This document shows positions 43,376 to 53,700 of a stretch of DNA of 64,000 bases, one piece after another; within the stretch, counting starts at the first letter, position 1, and every line of letters begins with the position of its first letter. Made by a program: the position numbers and the translations under genes. The notes beneath the pieces are model-generated. The model had not been told where the DNA came from and ran no database searches. It was given only the letters and a program-made list of their open reading frames with translations. Source of the DNA: Algoriphagus boseongensis. GTDB taxonomy: Bacteria > Bacteroidota > Bacteroidia > Cytophagales > Cyclobacteriaceae. Location of the stretch: the NCBI RefSeq assembly GCF_004362805.1, contig NZ_SNYF01000005.1, positions 1,078,797 to 1,142,796 on the forward strand. The letters run 5' to 3'.

Positions 43376-44383
43376 TTAAAGCGTTTTCTGCCAGTTCCAG
43401 CTATCTCGCATAGAATCTTCCAGAGAAAACTTTGGATACCATCCGAGGACTTGGTTGATTTTTGTGGTATCAGCCCAGACTTGGATGACATCTCCGGGTC
43501 TCCGGGGTCCTATTTCAAAGTTGAGCTTTTCCCCGCTTACTTTTTCAAATGCTTGAATCACTTCAAGTACCGAATTGCCCCGACCAGTTCCCACGTTGAA
43601 AACGTCGTAAAAATCCATTGCTTGATTTTTAAGATAGCTGATGGCTCTCAGATGCGCATCCGCAAGGTCTACCACGTGGATGTAGTCTCGGATACAACTG
43701 CCGTCCGGAGTAGGATAATCATCCCCGAATACAGTCAATTTTTTCCGGATTCCTGCTGCGGTTTGGGTGATAAAAGGAACCAGATTATTTGGGGTACCTA
43801 GAGGTAATTCTCCGATTTTGGATGAGGGATGAGCACCGACTGGATTAAAATATCGGAGCGAAATCACCCGGATTCCAGGCTTACTTTTCACAAAATCAAC
43901 CAAGATATCCTCACAGATTTTCTTAGTATTTCCATAAGGACTTTCTGCTTCCTGTCTTGGCGTAGCTTCAGTCACTGGCAAAACCTCAGGCTGACCATAA
44001 ACTGTGCAAGAGGAAGAAAAAACCAAGTCCTTTATATTTTTTTCTTTCATCCAGTCCAATAAGACCAGCAAAGAACCCACATTATTCTTATAGTATTTCA
44101 AAGGAAAAGCAGTGCTCTCTCCTACTGCTTTGAATGCTGCAAAATGGATAACCCCTGTAATCTCATGTTCACCAGAGATCTTTTCAAGAAGGCTTCTGTC
44201 ATTACAATCCCCCTGATAAAAAGCGAATCTTTTTCCGGTGATTTCTTCCAAACTATCGATTACTCCGGCTGATGAATTGGATAAATCATCCAAAATAATG
44301 GGCTCAAGACCGGAATTCCACAATTCAACTGCAGTATGGGAACCTATAAATCCGGCCCCTCCTGTTATTAAAATTTTTCTCAT
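43376..44383 (-). CDS. galE: UDP-glucose 4-epimerase
   Basis: A 335-residue cytosolic SDR enzyme interconverting UDP-glucose and UDP-galactose. It has the NAD motif ITGGAGFIGSHTAVEL, YQGDCND, VIHFAAFKAVGES, the catalytic Ser in FSSSCTVYG, and the Tyr-x-x-x-Lys pair in SPYGNTKKICED. RYFNPVGAHPS and the C-terminal PRRPGDV are typical. It is monocistronic with a good promoter (44406-44435). Confidence 0.96.
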   Translation of the reverse strand: MRKILITGGAGFIGSHTAVELWNSGLEPIILDDLSNSSAGVIDSLEEITGKRFAFYQGDCNDRSLLEKISGEHEITGVIHFAAFKAVGESTAFPLKYYKNNVGSLLVLLDWMKEKNIKDLVFSSSCTVYGQPEVLPVTEATPRQEAESPYGNTKKICEDILVDFVKSKPGIRVISLRYFNPVGAHPSSKIGELPLGTPNNLVPFITQTAAGIRKKLTVFGDDYPTPDGSCIRDYIHVVDLADAHLRAISYLKNQAMDFYDVFNVGTGRGNSVLEVIQAFEKVSGEKLNFEIGPRRPGDVIQVWADTTKINQVLGWYPKFSLEDSMRDSWNWQKTL

Positions 44384-44405
44384 TGGTTTAAAAAAGGATT
44401 TTGGA

Positions 44406-44435
44406 CAAAGCTATTTGAAATCTTTCTTTTTCAAA
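44406..44435 (-). promoter_or_regulatory. galE promoter: TTTG-N18-TAGCTTTG
   Basis: Minus strand TTTG (44435-44432), an 18-base spacer, TAGCTTTG (44413-44406). The start codon is about 23 bases downstream. Confidence 0.6.
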
Positions 44436-44443
44436 TGAAAACT

Positions 44444-47400
44444 TCATCGGATCAGGGTGAAAGTCCCGCTTTTCTCGGAGGTTTTTCTTGATCCTTCCAA
44501 TTGATAGGTGTATTGAATCAGATAGGAATAGGTCGAGATCGGAGCCTCTGTATCTTTAATTTTTCCATTCCATCCATCGCTTCCTTTAAAAACCAAATTA
44601 CCCCAGCGGTCCCAAATCCACATTTCAAAAGACACACTACAATTGGAAACTGGTCCATATGCCCCTTCTTTGGGATTAAAACCTGTGGGCATTCTCACCT
44701 CTGGGAGAGCCTGATTTACGCGGGCACTACCCCTTAGAACACAACCATTCGCATCCTGAACAGTGTAGGAATATTCCCCAAATGGCAATTCTTCAATTCT
44801 TGACCCAGTTCTGCCATCATCCCAAATTACTTGGTAGGGTCCTGTTCCACCGCTGATTTCCAATTCCAAAACTCCGTCTAAACTCCCCTCACATCCTGGG
44901 TTTTCTACTTTTGCCAGAACTTGGATAGGTTCAGGACTGGAAATTTCCACAGGAACCTCCAGGGTACATCCTCTTTCATCCTGAAGCAATAGGTTTTGTT
45001 TTCCTGCAGCCAGCCCAAAAACACTCAACCGATTTCCATCCCAACTCGATTCTTTTCCTAAAATCATGTAGGGAGGATTTCCACCGGTAATTTTCAAAAT
45101 AGCTTCTCCATCCTCTCCTCCATCACAATTGGTTGGATTAGTTTCTATTGCTCCATTGATTTTAAGCGGTAAAGGCTCTTCCAATTCAAAAAGCAAAGTC
45201 TCAACAGCACAGCCGGTCTTATCCTCTACTTTCACTTCATATTTTCCGGAAGAAAGACCTTTTGCCTTTGCTGATTTCAATTTGGAATCATGGGACCAGG
45301 TAAAAACATAAGTGCCAGAACCTCCTGTTGGAAAAATTTCAATTTCACCATTGGATTCTCCTGGACAAGCTGGAGGTAGAGAATTAAACTTCTCAATTTT
45401 AAATTCTGGATAAAGCTTGACCTCCAATTTTTCTGAAACTCCAAAACACTGAGAATTCTTTTTACTGGTCTCCTCATAGGAAATCCATTTTTCACTGGCC
45501 TGTAAATCCCATTCAACTTTGATCTCTGGGGAATTTTGGCCTGAAATAATCTTTCCTCCACTTATCTCCCACAAATATTTATGATCTGCATTGGGATAAG
45601 GTGCTGAATAGGCAAGAATTGTTTCTCCTCCACAGAGTCCGCTAGGGCCTATCGGCAAGGCGGGATTGATTTCATCCGTCACCTCCACTTTCAATTCTAT
45701 AGGTTTCCCGGGGCAACCTTCATCGGTAAAAGTTTGGACCAAAACCAAGCCATCTGGATTAGGAGACTTCCAAAGAACTTTGACGCTCAGCAAACTTTCT
45801 TCTAAAATATCTCCACCCTTGACTTCCCAATTAACCTTTGAAACATTCGAGGTATCTTTCAAGGTATAAACTATTTCATCTCCAAAAGGACAAACCGACA
45901 CGGGGCCTTCCAATTTGCCTGTTGATTCTTTGACCTCCACCTCAAATCTGAAAGTCTCTTCTTCATCACATTTCCCACTTCCGGAAGTCGCAAATACGCT
46001 GACCAAATATTTTCCTGGTTTTGCAAAGGTGTGCTTCACAGACTTCCCATCTTTGGTGGAAGTTTGATCCCCAAATGACCAGGTAAACTGGGTGAAAATT
46101 GGGTTTTCAGGATTAATTTCCCAAATACCTTCCTCGCCCAAACAAGCTACTTTCTCTCCAATTACCTCAAATGAATACTTGGAATCTGCCTCGTACTGTA
46201 TATTCTCCAAACCCGTACCAATGGAATATCCATACGATTCTATTTGACCTGATCCATAGACATAGCCAATTAATCCATCAGGATTACTCACCCAATTAGC
46301 TCCTTCGGGAACCTTAAACTGGGCATAGGAAAAATCAGTCCCCGGCACGGGCTTAAATTGATTCCCAATGGATTGTCCATTCAAAAGTGTTTTGAATTCA
46401 GATTTTTTGGGCACAATCAAGTTGACAAAATGATCGACAGTTAGATTAAATCTTCCATAGAGTTTTCCGGTAGAAAATGGGGCATTAGTAATCAATTGCT
46501 CATTAGGTGAGTATTGGAAAAAAGTAGGATCACCCAGCGAGGCCGCAAAAAATTCATTGCAAAACCCACTTTTCGAAAGCACCGCCACAGCGCTAGGTTT
46601 ACTAGTAGTAATATAGGCCACTTCATTTTTCCCAAACTCCAATCGAAGTTGTTTTCCGGCATCCAATCTTCCTTTGGAAACCCCATTCACAAATACTTCC
46701 GTGCCATTTTCCTTGGCTAAAACCTTTACGAATTCCCCTGATGTCCTGTCCTTGAGTGGTATGTGGATATAAGATTTACCCCATGTGGATGTTGGATAAG
46801 TATGCTGAAAAAGATGATCTCCAGTAGTCCCGCATCTGGCAGAACTGGTCATTCGATTTCCAGAAAACAAGGCTATTTTCTTGCAGTTTGTTCCTCCGTC
46901 ATTTAAGACCTTCACAGTGGTTCCGGTTAGATCCCCATCAGCTTTCAACTGATAAGTCTGACCCGCATTCAGCTTGATTTTGAAAGGTATATTCTGAGGA
47001 TTGCTACTTTCGGTAAAAATGGAAGGGGTGATTTCAATTTCCGTATTATCCTCTACAGCAGCTATAACCATGGAACTTTCCAGAATGGTATGATTCAGAG
47101 TAGAACCAGCTACATAGCTTCTTTCATGATGGGTAAAAACCATATAATCGAACCCAAGCGAGCGAATGGGAAGAACCACTGTCCCGTCAGAAGAATAAGC
47201 CCGTCCATTGATGGTGTGAACTGCAATGTCAGCTGTGGAAATAATCTTGACTGCTCTTTGGTCTACTATCCCAGAAACTGGGTGAAGCAAACCTTCCCGA
47301 ATAGCATCAAATTCCGCAGAAAACTGTTGTCCTTTTTCCAAAGAAAAAGACAGGGTTTGCTTGGGAGTTTCTATGGTCCCTGAGGTTTTATCAGCCGCTG

Positions 47401-47578
47401 TTATGAGGAGAAGTACCTTTTCGGTTGCCGTATTTACGGTGTCCAGAGGCCTTCCATTTTCAAGGAATGAGATTAGAAATTCTTTTCCGAGGGTATTGAG
47501 TTGGGCAAAAGAAGACGTGGAGGTTAGTAAACCCAGAAAAAAAATAAAAAAGAATTTAAATCTGATCCTGGCAAGCAT
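44444..47578 (-). CDS. Giant T9SS type B cargo: IgGFc-binding-like/PKD/SprB protein (copy 3 of 3)
   Basis: 1044 residues with a signal peptide ending STSSFAQ. The N-terminal part (about 25-460) resembles the IgGFc-binding-protein N-terminal domain (GKEFLISFLENG, LLITAADKTSGTIE, TVVLPIRSLGFDYMV, KKIALFSGNRMTS). A PKD domain (FTWSFGDQTS, about 480-555) and two PKD-like repeats follow, then three SprB repeats (about 736-955; CPGESNGEIEIFPTGGSGTYVF type). The last 85 residues are a gliding-motility/type B sorting domain (MPTGFNPKEG, IWDRWGNLVFKG, FTLIR). It should be exported by T9SS and attached to or released from the surface. It lies 30 bases after copy 2. Confidence 0.9.
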   Translation of the reverse strand: MLARIRFKFFFIFFLGLLTSTSSFAQLNTLGKEFLISFLENGRPLDTVNTATEKVLLLITAADKTSGTIETPKQTLSFSLEKGQQFSAEFDAIREGLLHPVSGIVDQRAVKIISTADIAVHTINGRAYSSDGTVVLPIRSLGFDYMVFTHHERSYVAGSTLNHTILESSMVIAAVEDNTEIEITPSIFTESSNPQNIPFKIKLNAGQTYQLKADGDLTGTTVKVLNDGGTNCKKIALFSGNRMTSSARCGTTGDHLFQHTYPTSTWGKSYIHIPLKDRTSGEFVKVLAKENGTEVFVNGVSKGRLDAGKQLRLEFGKNEVAYITTSKPSAVAVLSKSGFCNEFFAASLGDPTFFQYSPNEQLITNAPFSTGKLYGRFNLTVDHFVNLIVPKKSEFKTLLNGQSIGNQFKPVPGTDFSYAQFKVPEGANWVSNPDGLIGYVYGSGQIESYGYSIGTGLENIQYEADSKYSFEVIGEKVACLGEEGIWEINPENPIFTQFTWSFGDQTSTKDGKSVKHTFAKPGKYLVSVFATSGSGKCDEEETFRFEVEVKESTGKLEGPVSVCPFGDEIVYTLKDTSNVSKVNWEVKGGDILEESLLSVKVLWKSPNPDGLVLVQTFTDEGCPGKPIELKVEVTDEINPALPIGPSGLCGGETILAYSAPYPNADHKYLWEISGGKIISGQNSPEIKVEWDLQASEKWISYEETSKKNSQCFGVSEKLEVKLYPEFKIEKFNSLPPACPGESNGEIEIFPTGGSGTYVFTWSHDSKLKSAKAKGLSSGKYEVKVEDKTGCAVETLLFELEEPLPLKINGAIETNPTNCDGGEDGEAILKITGGNPPYMILGKESSWDGNRLSVFGLAAGKQNLLLQDERGCTLEVPVEISSPEPIQVLAKVENPGCEGSLDGVLELEISGGTGPYQVIWDDGRTGSRIEELPFGEYSYTVQDANGCVLRGSARVNQALPEVRMPTGFNPKEGAYGPVSNCSVSFEMWIWDRWGNLVFKGSDGWNGKIKDTEAPISTYSYLIQYTYQLEGSRKTSEKSGTFTLIR

Positions 47579-47608
47579 TTTTCCCTTTCCCCATCACTCT
47601 CCTCCAAT

Positions 47609-50600
47609 TTACTTGATCAAGGTGAAAACTCCTTGGATTTCCTCAAATAGCTCTTCACCATTCATCGGATAATAATAAACCAGTCTGTAAGAATAAGTTC
47701 CAATCGGGGCCTCTTGTCCTTTTAACTCACCATCCCAGCCTTCTGTTCCGGAGTAAATCAAATTCCCCCATCGATCAAAGACCTTCATGTCAAACAAAAC
47801 TGAGCAATTGGAAACCGGTTCATAGGAACCATCTTTTGGCATAAAACCAGTTGGCATTCTTACAATAGGCTTCGCATCAGAAATCATCCCTAATCCTCTG
47901 ACAGTGCAACCATTTGCATCTGTAATCTGGACATAATAGCCTCCGGAAGGCATTGAACTTATTCTCTTTCCTGAGCTAACTGATCTCGTAGATGTTGATG
48001 TACTAGTTGAAGCTATCGCAACTCCTCCATCAAAACTCCATTCGTATTTGTATGGAGGTACACCGCCTAAAACTTCAACTGCTAATGATCCAGTATTTCC
48101 ACCTGAACAACCTTGGTTTTCCTCTACAAATGTCAAAGTCATTGGAGTTATAGCACCTATTTGGCCCTGGATTGAAAGTGAACAACCCTTTGAATCAAGT
48201 ACAAATAGATTAAAAGGACCTTTGGAAAGTCCAGAGACATTCAAAAATTGACCATCCCAAGAGGATTCTAATCCTTCTATAGTATAGGGTGGAACTCCAC
48301 CTCCTACTTTAACTCTGAAACTACCGGAATTTGTACCTTCACAGGTCTCTGGTTTGGTTTCTATTTCTGACAACAATCTCATACCTGGAGGATTCTTTAC
48401 CTCCACTTCCAATTGAGCGCTACCACATCCATCTTTATCCTTAACAGTAACTGTATATTTCCCAGCTGCTAAACCATCAACTTTTGAAGTTTTAGCCTGA
48501 GGATCATGACTCCATTGAATTTCGTAATTACCAGAACCTCCTTCGATTTTAACCTCTGCAGAACCGCTATCTTCCCCTGGACACAATGGTGTTAAAATTT
48601 CAAAAGGCTTTATAACTATTGGCTCCGATCTTTCGAGTTTTAATACTTGAGAGGATAAGCCACAATCCCCTTCTACATTGTTTGCCTGGAAGGAAATTTC
48701 CCAATTTTGAGAATCGATTTTCCAAAGAACTTCCACCTTGGAGGAACCATCACCTGATATTATTTCTCCTCCAACTACCGTCCAAGATATTTGAGAGTTT
48801 TTTTCAATCTGAGCTTCGTAGAAATAAGATTCTAGTATGGGGCCACATAGGGTTGATTGCCCTATAGGTTTTGGAAGCGATTCCCCTTTTCCAATCTCAA
48901 TCTCAAGGGTAATTTCCTCACCCAAACATCCTGAGGAGGATTTTGGAGCTACAATAATTTTACCTATTTCGAAGCCTTCCAGCCATCTTATTGTAATTTG
49001 ATCATCTTTTTGATCCAAAATTTGTCCACCTGAAATTTCTAGCCAATTTCCAGGAACAGGGACTTCTTCATTTTTCAAAAAATAAGTCACTTCAGCTCCT
49101 GGGCAAGCGCTCAATGGACCTACTACCTCCGCTACAATTTCTTCTACTTCTACTTCAAACTCCTTAGTCTCCTGAACGGCACAATTACCAGTTCCTGTAC
49201 TGGCTGTAATTTTCACAGTAAAATTCCCAGCTTTGTCAAAGGCATGAGTGACAGTTTTTCCTGACTTGGGCGTAGATCCGTCTCCAAAATCCCAGGTGAA
49301 GTTTTCAAACTGGGAAAGGGAAGAACTGATCTCCCAAACATTTTCCTCTCCAAGGCAAAAGACTGAGTTGCTGCCAATTTCTTCACCTTGATCATCTTGA
49401 ATTACTAGCTCAGTCGAGGGAACCGAAAATCCTGCCGAATATCCATAGGATGACCTTTGTCCTGCACCATAAACATAAATTATTGCTCCTTCCTCACTTG
49501 TAAAAGAATTGTAGCCGTCATTTAAATTTACTTGTGCATAAGAAAAAGAAGGGTTTCCCGGTACTGGCTTAAACTGAGAGGTAATGGAACCTCCATTCAA
49601 ACGAATCTGACTTAGAGAACTTGTCGGAGCAATGATATTAGCATTGTTAAAAAGAAACCCAGATTCATCTACAGAGTAAAATTCAATATTCTGAATTCTT
49701 TGCTCATTGCTTTGGTAGGTCAATAAAAATGGATCACCAATTAATCCTGGAGAGGTGTTACAATCCTGGCTCTTTGAAAGCAAAGATACTGCTGAAGGGT
49801 TCGAAGTTTCAATTGTTGCTACTTCATTCACAGCAAAATCCAAGGTTAAAAATTCTCCTTGGTTTATTGTCCCTCTATTCACCCCATTTACTAAAACCGA
49901 AGTGTTATCTGTACCAGCAAGGACTTTCACTATTTCCCCAGAGGTACGGTTTTTCAGAGGAATATGGATATAAGATTTACCCCAGTATTCGACAGGAAAG
50001 GACTGATTAAACATATGATCACCTGTTTTTCCACAATCGGCTACAGTTGTCATTTTATTTCCCCCAAATACAGCCAATTTTTTACAATCTCCAGGAGTGG
50101 AATTAACCACACGAACACGTGTGCCAGTAAGATCTCCTAACGCCTTGATTTGATAAGATTCACCTGCATTTAATGTAATCGTGTAAGGGGCTTTGGCGGC
50201 TTTCCCACTCTCGGTAGTAACTGCAGGCGTAATTTCCACTTCAGTTCCATTTTCATTGGCGATAATTAATGCAGTGGATGATGAATTATCAGGACCGGCA
50301 ATTATTGGACTAAAATGGGCCGTTACGAAATATTCCTTACCGAGATTTGAAACTGGTAAAATAACCGTGGCATCGGTACTGTTTTGGCGAGTATTGTAAG
50401 CATAGACAGCTAGATCACCGGAGGAATTGATGAAAACAGATTTGTTTTCTATTGCATCAGAATTTCTATGAATGATATCGTTGGTGGTCGAAAGAAATTC
50501 TTTTTTAAAAATTTGACCTTTGGTAAGGGAAAAAGTCTCCACCTGTCCCTGGAAACTGAAAGTTCCTGAGGCATCCTCATTTGCCGTAATTACAATTACA

Positions 50601-50746
50601 GCTTTGTCGGGCTGAGTTGGTTTTTGGTTATTCTCCATAAACCCGACAATAAAATCTCTACCAATCGTGCTTTGAGCCATTCCGTGGAGGCTCAAGAAAA
50701 ATGAAATGCACACCAAAAAGATTATTAATCTTTTGTTGTGCTTCAT
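47609..50746 (-). CDS. Giant T9SS type B cargo: IgGFc-binding-like/PKD/SprB protein (copy 2 of 3)
   Basis: 1045 residues, a paralogue of its two neighbours with the same domain order. Signal peptide MKHNKRLIIFLVCISFFLSL; IgGFc-like N-terminal domain (GRDFIVGFMENN, VIVITANEDASGTF, ATVILPVSNLGKEYFV, CKKLAVFGGNKMT); PKD (FTWDFGDGSTPKSG); PKD-like units; three SprB repeats (LCPGEDSGSAEVKIEGGSGNYEI type); C-terminal sorting domain (MPTGFMPKDG, VFDRWGNLIYSG, VFTLIK). The third SprB repeat carries a private Ser/Thr run (ASTSTSTSTRSVSSGK) absent from the others. Gaps of 44 bases to copy 1 and 30 to copy 3 suggest one operon. Confidence 0.9.
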   Translation of the reverse strand: MKHNKRLIIFLVCISFFLSLHGMAQSTIGRDFIVGFMENNQKPTQPDKAVIVITANEDASGTFSFQGQVETFSLTKGQIFKKEFLSTTNDIIHRNSDAIENKSVFINSSGDLAVYAYNTRQNSTDATVILPVSNLGKEYFVTAHFSPIIAGPDNSSSTALIIANENGTEVEITPAVTTESGKAAKAPYTITLNAGESYQIKALGDLTGTRVRVVNSTPGDCKKLAVFGGNKMTTVADCGKTGDHMFNQSFPVEYWGKSYIHIPLKNRTSGEIVKVLAGTDNTSVLVNGVNRGTINQGEFLTLDFAVNEVATIETSNPSAVSLLSKSQDCNTSPGLIGDPFLLTYQSNEQRIQNIEFYSVDESGFLFNNANIIAPTSSLSQIRLNGGSITSQFKPVPGNPSFSYAQVNLNDGYNSFTSEEGAIIYVYGAGQRSSYGYSAGFSVPSTELVIQDDQGEEIGSNSVFCLGEENVWEISSSLSQFENFTWDFGDGSTPKSGKTVTHAFDKAGNFTVKITASTGTGNCAVQETKEFEVEVEEIVAEVVGPLSACPGAEVTYFLKNEEVPVPGNWLEISGGQILDQKDDQITIRWLEGFEIGKIIVAPKSSSGCLGEEITLEIEIGKGESLPKPIGQSTLCGPILESYFYEAQIEKNSQISWTVVGGEIISGDGSSKVEVLWKIDSQNWEISFQANNVEGDCGLSSQVLKLERSEPIVIKPFEILTPLCPGEDSGSAEVKIEGGSGNYEIQWSHDPQAKTSKVDGLAAGKYTVTVKDKDGCGSAQLEVEVKNPPGMRLLSEIETKPETCEGTNSGSFRVKVGGGVPPYTIEGLESSWDGQFLNVSGLSKGPFNLFVLDSKGCSLSIQGQIGAITPMTLTFVEENQGCSGGNTGSLAVEVLGGVPPYKYEWSFDGGVAIASTSTSTSTRSVSSGKRISSMPSGGYYVQITDANGCTVRGLGMISDAKPIVRMPTGFMPKDGSYEPVSNCSVLFDMKVFDRWGNLIYSGTEGWDGELKGQEAPIGTYSYRLVYYYPMNGEELFEEIQGVFTLIK

Positions 50747-50790
50747 TTTACAAATAAGGGTGTATCAACTCGGTTTAATTAAGGGTGGTG

Positions 50791-53700
50791 TTATCTGACT
50801 AGGGTGAAATATCCTTTAATATTACTTATTTGTTGACTTCCATCCAATTCGAAGTAATAACTCACAGAAAAGGAATATGTTCCACTCGGCGCATCTTTAC
50901 CAGAAACTGTGCCATCCCAGCCTTCTTTCCCAAAATAAATCAATTGGCCCCAGCGATTAAATACCCATAGGTCAAACGATGTTTCACAATTTGACACTCC
51001 TTTAAAAATCCCATTATCCTTTCTTGGATCAAATCCAGTAGGCATTCTGATTATTGGAGCTGCTTCTTTGACCTCCCCTTTACCAATACTTACGCAACCT
51101 TTGGAATCTGTAACCTCTAATTCATAAATCCCTTTAGCCAGTTCAGTAACATAGGCTGAAGAACTGGAAACTTCCTTCCATTGATAAAAGTAGGGACCGA
51201 AACTTCCTTTTGGTAGTGCCAACAATTCCCCATTTGAGCCACCTGGACAAGCAGGTTTCTCTAGTCTGACATCCACCTCTAGTGGTGATGGAGAGGTAAT
51301 TTCAAATTCAAGAGGAACGATACATCCATTGCCATCGGTCACTTTCCAGGAATATTTTCCCTGAGGTAAATCATTTACCAAAAGCGAACCGGAAAAGGAG
51401 CTTCCATCAAAATCCAAAACATAAGGCTGAACCCCTCCTTTTATTTCCAATCGAATCTCTCCGTCTGGCTTTCCATAACAAGAGGTTCCTTGAGGCTCGC
51501 TTTTAACCACCTCTAATAGTTCCGGCTGGGTGATTTCAATATTTTCCAAAATCCTCACACATCCCAATTGATCTTTGATTTCTACTGAATATTGACCAAC
51601 TGGTAAATTTTGGGCAATCGGAGAAACTAAACTTGAATTATGAGACCATTTGAAGGAGTAAGGCGGCACTCCTCCTTGAACATCCAAGGAAATGGAGCCT
51701 GTAGATTGTCCAAAGCATAAAATAGAAGTGACATTGGAAGTCTTTGCTGTAAATTCAGGAGATACTTTTACAGAAATCGCAGGAGCTTTACCCTCACATT
51801 GATTGTCATCTAAGCTATAGGCCAGGTATTCCACTTTTCCTTCTATTCCAGGTTGATCCCAAACTACTTCCAAATCAGGTGATCCTTGTCCGGAAATAAT
51901 TTGACCTCCAGTCACTGTCCATTCATATCCACGACCTGAAAGCGGATTCGGGGCAGAATAAATGATGGATGCCGCAGGGTCAAAACACACGTCAATAGGT
52001 CCTTCTGCTTCAGTGACTGTAATTCGCTGGTTGATTACCACGGGCAATTCTATGGGTTCTCCAGGACATCCATTAGGGGAAAATGGAAGAATTCTCAATT
52101 TGGCATTATCATTTGCTCCTCCCCATTTTACCAAGACCGAATCTCCATAATCTTGGATAATTTCACCTCCCTCGATTTCAAAAACACCTTTGGAAAAATT
52201 TTCCTTTCCTTTCAGGTAATAAACAATCTCCTCTATATCAGGACAGACGGATTGTTCACCGACTATCTCGGCTTTAGTTTCCAAAACCTGAATTTCAAAC
52301 ACAACCTCCTCCTGCTCATCACAGGAGTTTGGACTTAAGGCTGCGGTTACAGTTACTTCAAAAATCCCTGGTGATTTAAATTCATGCAGTACTTCTTTTC
52401 CTTCTTTTACTGCAGATCCGTCACCAAAATCCCAAAGGAAATAAGTGAAATCAGGGTTTTCGGGAAGAATATCCCATAATCCTTCCACATTCAAACAAGC
52501 TACCCGCTCCCCTTCTACCTCAAAGTCGTATTTGGTATCTGTTTTAAAATTCAAATTGTCCAGTGCAGCTCCAGCAGCATATCCATAGGATTCTATTTCT
52601 CCAAAACCATAGACATAAGCCGTAAAACCATCTTTATTAGAAATCTTATGGGCTCCTTGAAAAATTTCAATCCTGGCTATCGAAAACTGATTATCTCCTG
52701 GTAATGGAGAAAACCTTGCTCCCACATTTTGTCCATCCAAAAAAGTCTGATTTTCTGTACCACTTTGTACTACAATATTGATGTAGTGGTTAGTAATGGA
52801 AGGCAAAGCCATCGCATTAAAAGTAATATCCTTAAGACTTTGCTCTACTGGGCTGTAGGTAATCATAAAAGGATCACCATTTCTGGCTTCTGGAGAATTC
52901 AGACGGTTACAGTCCATACTTTTCGAAAAAACGGTAACAGAAGAAGGCTTTGATGTTTCAATTTTTGCGGACTCATCTTCATTGAATTCTATTGGCAGCC
53001 ATTCTCCCTGATTTAAAGTACCAACTGATGTCCCATTTACTCTAACCACTGTGCCGTTTTCAGCGGCTACAACTTTAACCAATTCCCCTGAAGACCTACC
53101 TTCCAATGCCACATGGACAAATGAAGTCCCCCAGGTGTTTACAGGATAGGCTTGCTGAAACAAATGATCATTCGCTTGACCACAATTCCCAACTCCAGTC
53201 CATTTATTCCCTCCGAAAACTGCAATCTTTTTACAATCATCAGCATTATCACCGATTACTCTCACTCTAGACCCAGTCAAATCTCCTCTTGCTTTGATTT
53301 GATAACTCTGACCTCTATTAAGTTTTATGGAAAAAGGAGTTCTAGCTTGGTTTCCATTAATAGTTTCGACTGAGGTGGAAATTTCAATGGATGTATTGTC
53401 TTCTGTTGCAACTACCAAAAGTGTACTTTCATTATTGATATTCCCATTGAAATTGACACTGGCAGTTAAGATCTCAAAATGGGAGGTGATGTAATAATCC
53501 TTTCCTAACGTACCAACTGGCAAAACCACTGTTCCATCCGCACTTCGAAAACGTTCATTAAACGCATGAACTGCTATTTTACCCGAGGAAGAAATATAAA
53601 TTCCTTTATTCTCAATATTACCACTTGACCGGTGCAAAAGATCCAAATCTTCTGATGGAACCCTCAGGGTAAATTGCTGCCCAGCGGAAAGAGTAAAAGC

